A stretch of DNA of 64,000 nucleotides from Aliishimia sp963721175 (lineage in GTDB: Bacteria > Pseudomonadota > Alphaproteobacteria > Rhodobacterales > Rhodobacteraceae): contig CAVRIG010000001.1 of NCBI GenBank assembly GCA_963721175.1, forward strand, positions 80,797 to 144,796, given 5' to 3'. Numbering within the stretch: position 1 is the first letter of the stretch; each line of letters begins with the position of its first letter. This document shows positions 24,783-34,097 of this stretch, piece by piece. The position numbers and the translations under genes were made by a program. The notes below the pieces were generated by a model. That model was not told the DNA's origin. It did not search any database and saw only the letters and a list, made by a program, of their open reading frames with translations.

Positions 24783-25935
24783 ATGATTCACGGCGACTCG
24801 GACAACGCGAAACATCAGTATTGCGATTGCATCGTCATCGGGGCCGGAATCGCGGGGGCGTCGGTCGCGGCGGAGCTTGCCCCACGCATGCGCGTCGTCC
24901 TGGTGGAGCGGGAAAGCCAGCCCGGATACCACACCACGGGCCGGTCCGCCGCGCTTTACACGGCGGCCTACGGCCCGCCCGTCATCCGCGCACTGACCCG
25001 CGCCGCGGGGCCGTTCTTCCGCGCTGCCGACAATGCGCACCTGACCGGACCGCTGCTGCGCGACCGCGGCGTCGTCTTCGTCGCGCGCGCGGATCAGAGG
25101 GACGCGATGGAGGAGATGCGGAACGAACTGGGCGATGCGGTGATAGCGCTCGATGCGGCCGAAGCGGCGGGGGCCATGCCCTTGCTGCGCCAGGGTTATG
25201 CGGCCGGCGGGCTCTTCGATCCATTGGCCAGCGACATCGACGTGCATGCGCTGCACCAGCATTACCTGCGGTCACTCAAGGCCGCCGGTGGCATCTTGAT
25301 GACCGGCGCGGAGGTGATCGCGATGGATTCCGGGCCCGACTGGACGGTCCGGACAACCGCCGGAGACGTTTCGGCGCCCATCGTCATCAATGCAGCCGGA
25401 GCCTGGGCCGACGAGATCGCTGCCTTGGCCGGGGTGCGGCGCCGGGGACTGGTGCCCAAGCGGCGCACGGCGCTGATCGTGGCGTCGCCGGCCGGCATGG
25501 TCCCCGACGGCTGGCCGATGGTCGTCGACATGGACGAGGAGTTCTACCTCAAGCCCGACGCGGGGAAGCTGCTGATTTCGCCCGCCGATGCCGAACCGTC
25601 ACCGCCCTGCGACGCGCAGCCGGACGAGTACCAGGTGGCGCTCTGCGTCGACCGGATCGAACGGGCTTTCGACCTCTCCGTCGCGCGCATCGACAGCAAA
25701 TGGGCCGGCTTGCGCAGCTTCCTGCCGGGCGGCGATCCGCTGGCGGCCTACGATCCCGACGCGCCGGGGTTCTTCTGGCTGGCGGGGCAGGGGGGCTACG
25801 GCATCCAGACCGCGCCGTCCCTGGCCCGCGCCGCGGCCGCGCTGGTGCAGGGCAGACCGATCCCGGATGACATCGCGGACGCAGGGCGTCACACCGGAGA
25901 GCCTGGGCGCGGGACAGCTGGCGGTGTCGGCATGA
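24783..25935 (+). CDS. FAD-dependent oxidoreductase of the D-amino-acid oxidase family (DAO), one frameshift near the C terminus
   Basis: About 384 codons. The N-terminal FAD-binding fold is IVIGAGIAGASVAAELAPRM ending in VLVERESQPGYHTTGRS. Near the C terminus FWLAGQGGYGIQTAPSLARA is the second FAD contact typical of DAO-family enzymes (glycine/sarcosine/D-amino-acid oxidase or dehydrogenase). The ATG at 24783 has AAGGGAGGG upstream. One extra G near 25886 disrupts the last 16 codons; removing it gives an ending GVTPESLGAGQLAVSA and a stop at 25933-25935 that overlaps the next ATG. Without that correction it appears to be fused to the TRAP permease, which I do not believe. It is the first gene of the operon and probably the first catabolic step. 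Confidence 0.85.
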
Positions 25936-27218
25936 TCGCACTGGTCCCGGTGGTGGCGGCGCTGCTGCTCGCCTCGGGTCTGGCGCTGGCCTACGTGATC
26001 GGCGGCGCGGCGGTGCTGGCCTTCATCGCCACCGACAACACGCGCTACCTCGCGATCCTGCCGCAGCAGATCTTCTCCAAGATCGACGTCTTCGCGCTGA
26101 TGGCGATGCCGCTCTTCATCCTTGCCGGTGAGTTGATGAACCGCGGCGGCATCACCTCGGCGCTGATCAACCTGTCGATGGCGCTGGTCGGGCGCCTGCG
26201 CGGCGGGCTCGGGCATGTCAACGTGCTGACCAGCGTGTTCTTCGCCGGCATCTCCGGATCGGCGGTGGCCGATGCCGCCGCGCTCTCCAACACGCTGGTG
26301 CCCGAGATGACGCGGCGCGGCTACAGCCTGACCTATGCCAGCGCCATCACCGCGGCGTCCTCGATCATCGGGCCGATCGTGCCGCCGTCGATCATCCTGA
26401 TCTTCTACGGCGCGCTGATGCAGACCTCGGTGACGGCGCTGTTCCTGGCCGGCATCGTGCCGGGGCTGCTGCTGGCGGTGGCGCTGATCGGGCTGAACGC
26501 CGTCTACGCCTGGCGCGAGGATCATCCGAGCGTCGCGAAAGCCGACATGCCGCCGCTGCTGCCGACGCTCGTCCGCTCGCTGCCGGCCCTGTCGCTGCCG
26601 GTGATCATCCTCGGCGGCATCGTGCTGGGCTGGATGACCCCGACCGAGGCCGCCGCCGTCGCGGTGGTGGTGGCGCTGCTGGCCGGCTGGTTCTACGAAG
26701 GCCTCACGCCCGCCGGCGTGCTGGCCGGGTTGCAGCGCACGGCCATGCTGTCGGGCTCGATCTTCATCATCATCTGCGCCGTCTCCGCGCTCGGTCATCT
26801 CGGCGCGCTGGAGCGGATACCGGAGGCGATCTCGGAACTCGTGACCTCGCTGGGTCTGGGTCCGGTCGGCTACATGATCGTGCTCAACGTCATCTTCATC
26901 GTGGCGGGCATGGTGCTGGACATCCCCGTGGCGCTCGCCCTTCTGGTGCCGTTGCTGGCGCCCGTGGCGCTGGCGCAGGGGGCCGACCCGGTGCATCTCG
27001 GCATCGTGCTGAGCTTCAACCTCTGCATCGGGCTGATCTCTCCGCCGATGGGCGGCTGCCTTCTGGTGGTGTCGGCGGTGACGGGCGTGAATTACTGGAC
27101 ATTGGCGCGGGCCATCGTACCCTTCGTGCTGCTGGAAATCGCCGTGCTGGCCGTGCTGATCGCCTATCCGCAGATCAGCCTTGCCCTGCCGCAGGCGTTC
27201 GGGCTGGCGGGCGGATGA
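25932..27218 (+). CDS. TRAP transporter large permease (DctM type)
   Basis: A 428-residue, about 12-helix inner-membrane protein. Family signatures: FSKIDVFALMAMPLFILAGE, NVLTSVFFAGISGSAVADAA, TAASSIIGPIVPPSIILIFY and FNLCIGLISPPMGGCLLVVS. The ATG overlaps the stop of the oxidase gene (ATGA). It is followed by the binding protein and then the small permease, an uncommon M-P-Q gene order. As the large TRAP subunit it would move an organic acid or amino-acid-like solute together with sodium ions. Confidence 0.94.
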   Translation: MIALVPVVAALLLASGLALAYVIGGAAVLAFIATDNTRYLAILPQQIFSKIDVFALMAMPLFILAGELMNRGGITSALINLSMALVGRLRGGLGHVNVLTSVFFAGISGSAVADAAALSNTLVPEMTRRGYSLTYASAITAASSIIGPIVPPSIILIFYGALMQTSVTALFLAGIVPGLLLAVALIGLNAVYAWREDHPSVAKADMPPLLPTLVRSLPALSLPVIILGGIVLGWMTPTEAAAVAVVVALLAGWFYEGLTPAGVLAGLQRTAMLSGSIFIIICAVSALGHLGALERIPEAISELVTSLGLGPVGYMIVLNVIFIVAGMVLDIPVALALLVPLLAPVALAQGADPVHLGIVLSFNLCIGLISPPMGGCLLVVSAVTGVNYWTLARAIVPFVLLEIAVLAVLIAYPQISLALPQAFGLAGG

Positions 27219-27260
27219 ACCGGCCGGAACCATAAGATAAACACTTGGGAGGACACTGAC

Positions 27261-28242
27261 ATGAAGACACGCACATTCCTGACATCGAGCCTGATCGCCG
27301 CGGCCTTCGCCCTGGCGGCGCATGCGGCCGTGGCGCAGGTCAAGATCGCGCTCGACAGCCCGCCCGACCTTGAAGGCTCGGGCAGCTATGTCTGGGCGCA
27401 CACCTTTGCCGAACATCTCAAGGCAAATGGCATGGAGGCCGAGGAATTCCAGCGCGGCGCGCTTGGCGGGGACGACGAACTCTTCGACCAGGTCAGCCAG
27501 GGCCTTGCTGGAAGTTTCGATGTCGCCGCTCAACATCGTCGGCTCCATCGACAACACCATCTATGGCCTGCGTCTGCCCTACTTCTTCAAGGACATGGAG
27601 GAAGTCGACCGGGCGCTCTACGACGGCGGGATGCTGGAGAAGATCAACGCCGCGACCACGGCCGAAGGCGTGCGCGTGCTGGCAGTCGATACGGTCGGGA
27701 CGGCGGCGGGGATCTTCAATACCAAGAAGCCGGTGCGGTCGGTCGCGGACATGGAAGGCCTGCGGATGCGCGCGCTGGATGAAAGCCAGATCGAGCTTTA
27801 CAAGGCATGGGGCGCCGACGGCACCATCGTCAGCTGGGCCGAGGTGCCCAACGCGCTGCAGACCGGCGTGGCGGACGGCTACCTGAACCCGAACTTCGTG
27901 CCGCTGCTGTTCGGGCATACCGATTTCATCAAGCACTACACCGACGCAGCGGTCTCGCCGTCGCTGCGGATCGCGATCGCATCGGAGGATTGGTACCAGG
28001 GGCTGAGCGACGAGGAACGCCAGACGGTCGACGATGCCGTGGCGGCCGCCAACGCGGCCAATCGCGCATGGCTGGGCACGCAGGATGCGGTGAACGAGAA
28101 GCTCGAGGCGGCCGGTGTGGAGATCGTGATCCTGGACGAGGCCGCGCGGCAGGAATTCCGCGACGCCTCCGCCCCGGCCTATGACAGCGGTTTGCTGTCG
28201 CAGGAGCAGATCTCCGAATGGGAGGCGGCGAAGAGCGAGTAA
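27261..28242 (+). CDS. TRAP transporter substrate-binding protein (DctP family), one frameshift
   Basis: A periplasmic binding protein of about 326 residues. It has a Sec signal (MKTRTFLTSSLIAAAFALAA, cleavage after VAQ), the early segment KIALDSPPDLEGSGSYVWAH, and the core TKKPVRSVADMEGLRMRALD. The Arg of GLRMR is the usual carboxylate ligand in TRAP binding proteins, so the solute probably carries a carboxylate. One extra T near 27504 separates QVSQGL from LEVSMSPLNIVGSIDN; joining the frames gives a normal protein. It begins 42 bases after dctM with AGGAGG-like GGGAGGACA upstream. The stop is four bases before the dctQ GTG. Confidence 0.87.
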
Positions 28243-28246
28243 GCCG

Positions 28247-28798
28247 GTGCGCAGCCTGGCCCTTTTTCTCGATCGGGTGTCCGCCCGGGTCAACGGCATC
28301 GCCCTCTGGGGGGCGGTGCTGGCCGTTGTGGTGATGGTCGGTGCCGCCGGCTGGCAGGTCATCGCGCGTTACATTCTGGACGCGCCGCCGATCTGGACCG
28401 AGGAGTTGGCCCGCCGCGCCATGGTCTGGGCCGGGATGCTGGGCGCATCCTGCGCCTTCCGTGCCTCCGCCGATCCCACCCTCTTCCCCGCGATGCGGGA
28501 CCTTGTGGGTCGCACCGGCTCGATGCTGGCGCTGATCCGTGGTGCCGGCGTGCTGCTCTTCGCCGGGCCGGTCATCTGGTTCTCCATCTTCGACGCCCGC
28601 ATGAACCCGGCACGCGGGTTCCTGGGCCGCAGCGTGAATCGCTCTGCCGAGATGATCGACGTGTCGATGATCTGGTTCACCGCCGCCGTTCCGCTGGCCT
28701 TCGTCCTCATCGTTCTGCACGTCGTCGCGGGCACTTTGATGCATCTGTCCACTGGAGTGCAGCCGCGCCCGTCGGCCACTCCCGTCACCAAGGTCTGA
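28247..28798 (+). CDS. TRAP transporter small permease (DctQ type)
   Basis: A 183-residue protein with four membrane helices. The DctQ landmarks are GAAGWQVIARYILDAPPIWT followed by EELARRAMVWAGMLGAS. It starts at GTG 28247, four bases beyond the binding-protein stop. It would pair with the DctM subunit at 25932. The C-terminal STGVQPRPSAT tail is cytoplasmic or extended. The gene is followed after three bases by the M81 peptidase gene, so transport and processing genes are in one transcript. Confidence 0.88.
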   Translation: MRSLALFLDRVSARVNGIALWGAVLAVVVMVGAAGWQVIARYILDAPPIWTEELARRAMVWAGMLGASCAFRASADPTLFPAMRDLVGRTGSMLALIRGAGVLLFAGPVIWFSIFDARMNPARGFLGRSVNRSAEMIDVSMIWFTAAVPLAFVLIVLHVVAGTLMHLSTGVQPRPSATPVTKV

Positions 28799-28801
28799 CA
28801 C

Positions 28802-30257
28802 ATGAAAGTCTTCATCGCCGGTCTGAGCACGGAAACCAACTCCTTCTCCCCGTTGCCCACCGGCCTTATCTCGTTCCAGGAAGGGTCGATCCATCACGGC
28901 GATGCGACACGCGACGCCGTGCAGTACTGGACCGGGCCGCTGCACATCTGGCGCGACCGGGCGGAGGCGGCGGAATGGGAGGTGGTCGAATCGCTCTCCG
29001 CCCATGCCCAGCCCGCCGGTCCGACGGTGAAGTCGGTTTACGAAGGCTTTCGCGATGAAATCCTGCACGACCTGGAGGCGGCGGGTGGTGCGGATATGAT
29101 CCTGCTGGCGCTGCATGGCGCGATGATCGCCGACGGCTATGACGATTGCGAAGGCGACCTGATCGCGGGGTGCCGCCGGATCGCGCCTGATGCGGTGATC
29201 GGCGGGCTGCTCGACCCGCATTGTCACCTGACCGAACTGATGCTGGAGAACGCCACGCTGCTCGTCGCCTTCAAGGAATATCCCCACATCGACATCCGGG
29301 CGCGGGCGGAGGACCTCTTCACCCTCGCCGCCGACGCCGCCGCAGGGCACACGCAGCCGGTGATGCGCGACTGGGATTGCCGGATGATCCTCGCCATGCC
29401 GACACCCTCGGGGCCGATGCGGGAGTTCGTCGACGCGATGACCGCGCGCGAGGGGCAGGACGGCATCCTGTCGCTGAGTATCGCGCACGGGTTTCCCTGG
29501 GGCGATCATCCCCGCGTCGGCACCCGCGCGCTGGCGATCTGCGACGGGAACGCCAACCAGGCGGCGATCGGTGGCGCAGCAACTGGGCCGCGACCTTTAC
29601 GCCCTGCGGCATGTGTTGGACACCGACATTCCCGACATCGAGGCGGCGCTGGACCTGGCCGAGGCGCAGCCCGCAGGCCCCGTGGTGCTGGCGGACATGT
29701 CCGACAACGCGGGTGGCGGCGCGCCGTCGGATGCGACCTTCCTGCTGCGCGCGATGATCGACCGGGGCATGACTTCCGTTGCAACGGGCCTCTTCCACGA
29801 TCCCGGCGCGGTGCGCATCTGCCGCGAGGCGGGGGAGGGCGCGACGCTTGCCCTGCGCCTGGGCGGCAAGTACGGGCCGATGTCCGGCGATCCGCTGGAC
29901 CTGACCGTGACGGTGCGCAAATGCGCCTCCGGCCTGACGCAGCGCTTCGGCGACCTGCCCGCGCCGATGGGCGAGGCGGTCTGGATCACCACCGAGAGCG
30001 GAATCGACATCGTGATCAACGACCAGCGCACGCAGACCTTCCACCCCGAAGCCTTCACCCAGCTCGGCATCGACCTCGCGCAGCGGCGCTATGTCTGCGT
30101 GAAATCCTCCAATCACTACCAGGCCGGGTTCAACCCGATCGCGGCGAAGGTGATCCCGGTGGCGACGCCGGGCGCCATCACTCCGGATTTCGCCAACATC
30201 CCCTACACGCGCCGCGCCCGCGATTATTACCCTGCCGTGGAGGATCCGTATCCGTGA
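28802..30257 (+). CDS. M81 family metallopeptidase (MlrC/microcystinase C-like), one frameshift
   Basis: About 485 residues once frames are joined, the usual length for MlrC-like proteins. Landmarks: FIAGLSTETNSFSP at the N terminus, LALHGAMIADGYDDCEGD, LLDPHCHLTELM (probable zinc ligands), VVLADMSDNAGGGAPSDAT, and CVKSSNHYQAGF near the C terminus. In microcystin degradation MlrC cleaves the last linear peptide; here the natural substrate is unknown. One extra G near 29571 splits the gene between GNANQAAI and AQQLGRDLYALRHVLD. The stop overlaps the next start (GTGA). The placement behind a TRAP importer and an amino-acid oxidase suggests cleavage of a small imported amide or dipeptide-like molecule (inference). 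Confidence 0.87.
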
Positions 30258-31105
30258 CCAACCCCCTGATCATCGACCGCGACCGTTTTGCCGTAGCCCA
30301 TCCCGAGAAACGGATCGACCTGAACGGCCGCGACTGGGGCTATCTCGATGTCGGCAGCGGCCCGGTGCTGATGCTGATCCCCGGTACTCTCGGGCGCTGC
30401 GATATCTTCTGGCAGCAGATCGAAGCGCTGTCGGATCGGCTGCGGATCATCGCGACCAGCTATCCAGACAGCGGCGGCGTGGCCGACTGGGCCAGCGACA
30501 TCCCCGTCCTGCTGGACCGGCTGCAGGTGCCTCAGGCCACCGTGCTCGGATCCTCGCTGGGGGGTTACCTGGCACAGTACCTGGCCGGCGTTGCCCCGGA
30601 CCGGATGTCGCGGCTCGTGGCGGCGAACACGCTGCATGCCGGACGCGGGCTGGACCAGCGTCCGCCCTATTCCCTGGATCTGCAACACGGTCCCATCGAC
30701 GAATTGCGTGCCGGATTCGGCAAGGGGCTCGAAGCGTGGCGTGCCGCCCATCCCGATCAGGGCGACCTTGTCGACCTGCTGCTCATGGAGGTCGGCGGCC
30801 GCATCACGGAACCAGAACTGCGCGCGCGCCTCTCCGCGCTGAAACACGCGCCGGACCTGCCCGAGCCCGCCGTCACACGGGATGAGGTCTATACAGTAGA
30901 AGCGGACGACGACCCGCTGATCCCGCCGGAGATGCGCGCCGCCGTGCGCCAGCGACTGCAGCCCCGCGTCGCATACCGGTTTCTGGAGGGTGGCCATTTC
31001 CCCTATGTCGCGCGGCCCGCCGCCTATACCGCGCTCTTGGAGCAGGTCATGGGGCTCGACGCCACCGGCCCGGATTGGGGCGACGGGGCGGAGCGGGCGC
31101 TGTGA
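30254..31105 (+). CDS. Alpha/beta hydrolase
   Basis: A 283-residue alpha/beta-hydrolase fold protein. The nucleophile elbow is LGSSLGGYLAQYLAG (Ser in GSSLGG, near residue 100). The probable acid is in the EADDDPLIPPEM loop, and the catalytic His is in GGHFPYVARP near the C terminus. The oxyanion region is LMLIPGTLGRCDIFWQQ. There is no signal peptide. It starts at GTG 30254, overlapping the peptidase stop, and its own stop overlaps the following start. The bond cleaved is unknown (ester, lactone or amide). Confidence 0.87.
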   Translation: MTNPLIIDRDRFAVAHPEKRIDLNGRDWGYLDVGSGPVLMLIPGTLGRCDIFWQQIEALSDRLRIIATSYPDSGGVADWASDIPVLLDRLQVPQATVLGSSLGGYLAQYLAGVAPDRMSRLVAANTLHAGRGLDQRPPYSLDLQHGPIDELRAGFGKGLEAWRAAHPDQGDLVDLLLMEVGGRITEPELRARLSALKHAPDLPEPAVTRDEVYTVEADDDPLIPPEMRAAVRQRLQPRVAYRFLEGGHFPYVARPAAYTALLEQVMGLDATGPDWGDGAERAL

Positions 31106-32079
31106 TCGTTCTGACCTCCGAAGACGTGGCGGAATTGCTGCCGATCGGCGATGCGATCGAAGTGGTCGAAGCGGCGATGAAAACCGTCTCCGCCGGCGGG
31201 GCGGAACTGCCCTTGCGCCACATGGTGCCGGTGGGCGGGGACAACAGGATGGGCGTGATGCCCGGCGCGCTGTCCGATCCGGCGTGCTTCGGTGTCAAGC
31301 TGATCAGCCTCTTTCCCGGCAATCCGGCGCGCGGCCTCTCCTCGCACCTTGGCGCCTACCTCCTCTTCGACGCCGATACCGGGCAGGCTGCGGCGATGAT
31401 GGACGCGAGCCTGCTGACCGCGCTGCGCACCGCCGCCGCCAGTGCCGTGGCGACCCGCGCGCTGGCGCGCCCGGACGCGCAAAGGCTGGCGATCATCGGC
31501 TATGGCGAGCAGGCCACGCATCACCTCGACGCGATCTGCGCCGTGCGCCCTGTCGACGGCGTGCACGTCGCCGGGCGCGACCGGACCAAGGCAGAGGCCT
31601 TCTGTTCGGCCGCGCAAAAACGCCATCCCGACCTCACCCTGAATGCCACGACCGATGTTCAAGCTGCCGTGCGGAAGGCCGATATCGTCTGCACGGTCAC
31701 TGCTTCTCCGGTTCCGATCCTGGAACACGCCTGGCTGCCGGAGGGCTGCCACGTCAACGTCGTCGGCTCCTCCATTCCGTCGATGCGCGAAGTGGACGAC
31801 GCGCTCGTCCTGAACACCGCGATCTGGGTGGATTACCTGCCCTCGACCCTGGCGCAAGCGGGCGAGATCGTGGACCTCATCGCGGCGGGCCGGTTCGACG
31901 CGGCGCGGCTGAAGGGCGAGATCGGCCAGGTGCTGAGCGGCGACATCGAGGGCCGCACGTCGCCAGAGGAGCAGACCGTCTACCGATCCCTCGGCGTCGC
32001 GGCACAGGATCTCGCCGCGGCCCATGCGGTTCTTGCGGCGGCGCAGGCGCGGAGAATCGGTCAAACCGTCCGGCTCTGA
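31102..32079 (+). CDS. Ornithine cyclodeaminase/mu-crystallin family protein
   Basis: A 325-residue NAD(P)-binding protein of the OCD/mu-crystallin family, which includes ornithine cyclodeaminase, ketimine reductases and alanine dehydrogenase-like enzymes. Landmarks: LPIGDAIEVVEAAMKTVSAG, FPGNPARGLSSHLGAYLLFD, the Rossmann turn AIIGYGEQATHHLDAI, and VNVVGSSIPSMREVDD. It starts at GTG 31102, overlapping the previous stop (GTGA). It is the last gene of the operon, ending eight bases from the convergent ATPase gene. A cyclic imine or ketimine produced by the DAO-type oxidase would be a logical substrate, but this is inference. Confidence 0.88.
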   Translation: MIVLTSEDVAELLPIGDAIEVVEAAMKTVSAGGAELPLRHMVPVGGDNRMGVMPGALSDPACFGVKLISLFPGNPARGLSSHLGAYLLFDADTGQAAAMMDASLLTALRTAAASAVATRALARPDAQRLAIIGYGEQATHHLDAICAVRPVDGVHVAGRDRTKAEAFCSAAQKRHPDLTLNATTDVQAAVRKADIVCTVTASPVPILEHAWLPEGCHVNVVGSSIPSMREVDDALVLNTAIWVDYLPSTLAQAGEIVDLIAAGRFDAARLKGEIGQVLSGDIEGRTSPEEQTVYRSLGVAAQDLAAAHAVLAAAQARRIGQTVRL

Positions 32080-32087
32080 TCGCGTGC

Positions 32088-33122
32088 TCAGATTTCCGAT
32101 CCGGGGTGGTGGCAGGCCACGACAGTGCCTTCGGACCCTAGGCGGGAGAGCGGTGGCTCGATCCTGCTGCAGATCTCCGTCGCGACGGGGCAGCGCGTGT
32201 GGAACCTGCACCCGGGTGGCGGGTCCATCGGCGACGGCAGATCGCCGGTCAGGACGATGCGCTTGCGGACCCGTTCGACCCGTGGGTCGGGCCGTGGAAT
32301 GGCCGACAGCAGCGAGCGCGTATAGGGATGCTGCGGCTGGGCGAACAGGGTTTCGACCGGGGCCTGCTCCACGATCTTGCCGAGGTACATGACCGCCACG
32401 CGGTGCGAGATATGGCGCACCACGCCCAGATCATGCGCGATGAAGAGGTAGGCGCAGCCAAGCTCGCGCTGGAGTTCCTCGAGCAGGTTGAGAACGCCCG
32501 CCTGGATCGAGACGTCGAGGGCCGAGACCGGCTCGTCCAGCACCACCAATTTCGGCCGGAGGGACAGGGCCCGGGCGATGCCGATCCGCTGGCGCTGGCC
32601 GCCGGAGAGTTCGAAGGGATAGCGGTCGGCGGTATCGCCGGGCAGCCGGACCATCTCGATCAGCTCGCGGATGCGGGCGTCGAGCGCGTCGCGTGGCAGT
32701 GCGGCGAGGCGCAGACCCTCGGCGAGGATATGGCGGACCGTCATCTTCGGGTGCAGCGAGGCCATCGGATCCTGGAACACGATCTGCATGTCGCGGCGCA
32801 TCTGTCGCAGGCCATCGGCATCCGCGGCGGTCACGTCCTGACCCGCCAGCATCACCTGGCCCGATGTCGGCTCGATCAGGCGCAGGATGCTGCGCCCGAG
32901 CGTGGACTTGCCGCAGCCGGATTCGCCGACGAGCCCGAAAGTCTCGCCCGGGCGGATGTCGAAGCTGATGCCCGAGACCGCCTGCACCGTGCCACTCGTG
33001 CGCCCGAGGATGCCGCTGCGGAGCGGGAACTCCTTGGTGAGGTTGCGGAGGGACAGGACCGGTTCGTCGGTTGGCGGCTGCGGGGCGGCCGTACGAGCAT
33101 CGAACGGTCCGGCGGGCCTCAT
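32088..33122 (-). CDS. Dipeptide/oligopeptide ABC transporter ATP-binding protein (DppF type)
   Basis: A 344-residue ABC ATPase. Motifs: Walker A GESGCGKST, QDPMASLHPKMTV, signature LSGGQRQRIGIARAL, Walker B LVVLDEPVSALDVS, then FIAHDLGVVRHI. The C-terminal Opp-type region with cysteines (GCRFHTRCPVATEICSR) is present and often carries an iron-sulfur or structural role. It starts at ATG 33122, overlapping the stop of the DppD-type gene. It is the last gene of the importer operon and convergent with the OCD-family gene. Confidence 0.93.
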   Translation of the reverse strand: MRPAGPFDARTAAPQPPTDEPVLSLRNLTKEFPLRSGILGRTSGTVQAVSGISFDIRPGETFGLVGESGCGKSTLGRSILRLIEPTSGQVMLAGQDVTAADADGLRQMRRDMQIVFQDPMASLHPKMTVRHILAEGLRLAALPRDALDARIRELIEMVRLPGDTADRYPFELSGGQRQRIGIARALSLRPKLVVLDEPVSALDVSIQAGVLNLLEELQRELGCAYLFIAHDLGVVRHISHRVAVMYLGKIVEQAPVETLFAQPQHPYTRSLLSAIPRPDPRVERVRKRIVLTGDLPSPMDPPPGCRFHTRCPVATEICSRIEPPLSRLGSEGTVVACHHPGSEI

Positions 33123-34097
33123 GCACTGACCGCGGAGAGCGGGAAATGGCAGGCGCAGGCGGTCGCGCCGCGCGGGGTGAGCTGCGGTGTCTCGGTGCGG
33201 CAGATGTCACTGGCCCGGCCGCAGCGGGGGTGGAAGGCACAGCCCTCGGGGCGCGAGAAGATGGACGGTGGCGTGCCCTCGATCTGCTGCAGCGCACTCG
33301 TTGCCATCGAGCGTCGGCACCGCGCCGATCAGTCCCGAGGTGTAGGGGTGCGCCGTCTCGTAGAAAATCGGATCGGTGGCCCCGCGTTCGACGACGCGGC
33401 CGCCATACATCACCGCTATCTCGTCGGCGATCCCCGCCACCACACCGAGGTCGTGGGTGATCAGCACCATGCCGATCCTGAGGTCGCGCCGCAACTCTCC
33501 CAGCAGTTCGAGGATCTGGGCCTGCACGGTCACGTCGAGCGCCGTGGTCGGTTCGTCCGCGATCAGCAGGTCCGGCCGGTTGGCGAGCGCCATCGCGATC
33601 ATCGCCCGCTGCCGCATGCCGCCGGAGAATTCGTGCGGATACTGGTTCACGCGGCGGGCGGGCTGCGGAATCGCGACCAGCTCGAAGAGACGCTCGACCT
33701 CCTTCAGGGCCTCCCGCCTCGAGATGCGTCGGTCGTGCAGGCGGATCGCCTCGACCACCTGGTTGCCCAGTGTCTTGACCGGGTTGAAGGCCGAAAGCGG
33801 ATCCTGGAAGATGCAGCCGATCGCCTTGCCCCGGATCCGGCGGATGCGGGCGGGCGGCATCCCGATCAGCTCCTCGCCCCGGAACTTCGCGCTGCCCGAC
33901 ACTCGCGTGCCCCGCGGCAGGAGCTGGAGAAAGGCCATCATCGCGATGGATTTGCCGGACCCGCTCTCCCCCACGATGCCCAGCACCTGGCCCGGTTCCA
34001 GCGTGAGGTCGATCCCGCAGAGCGCCTCCGCCCAGTCGCCGTCCGGGCCACGGAACGCGATCCGCAGGTCGCGGATATCGAGGAGCGGCTCGCTCAC
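33119..34097 (-). CDS. Dipeptide/oligopeptide ABC transporter ATP-binding protein (DppD type), one frameshift near the C terminus
   Basis: About 326 residues. It starts at GTG 34097 (VSEPLLDIRDLRI), overlapping the permease stop. Motifs: GESGSGKS, QDPLSAFNPVKTL, FSGGMRQRAMIAMALA, LLIADEPTTALDVTV and LITHDLGVVAGI. The C-terminal region with the Opp-type cysteines (GCAFHPRCGRASDICR) is in a different frame, because one extra base lies near 33302 between PTLDGN and SALQQIEGTPPSIF. The protein is otherwise complete and probably functional in the organism. Confidence 0.87.

Noticed and set aside
23955..27218. A single 1087-codon open frame that would encode an oxidase-TRAP permease fusion
   Set aside because: An extra G near 25886 creates the fusion. 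In the other frame the oxidase has a natural end whose stop overlaps a good DctM ATG, and the portion before 24783 has no ribosome site and overlaps the regulator gene antisense.
28802..31105. Apparent peptidase-hydrolase fusion in one frame
   Set aside because: The frame is reached only through an indel near 29571; the peptidase continues in another frame to its own stop at 30257, and the hydrolase starts at the overlapping GTG 30254.
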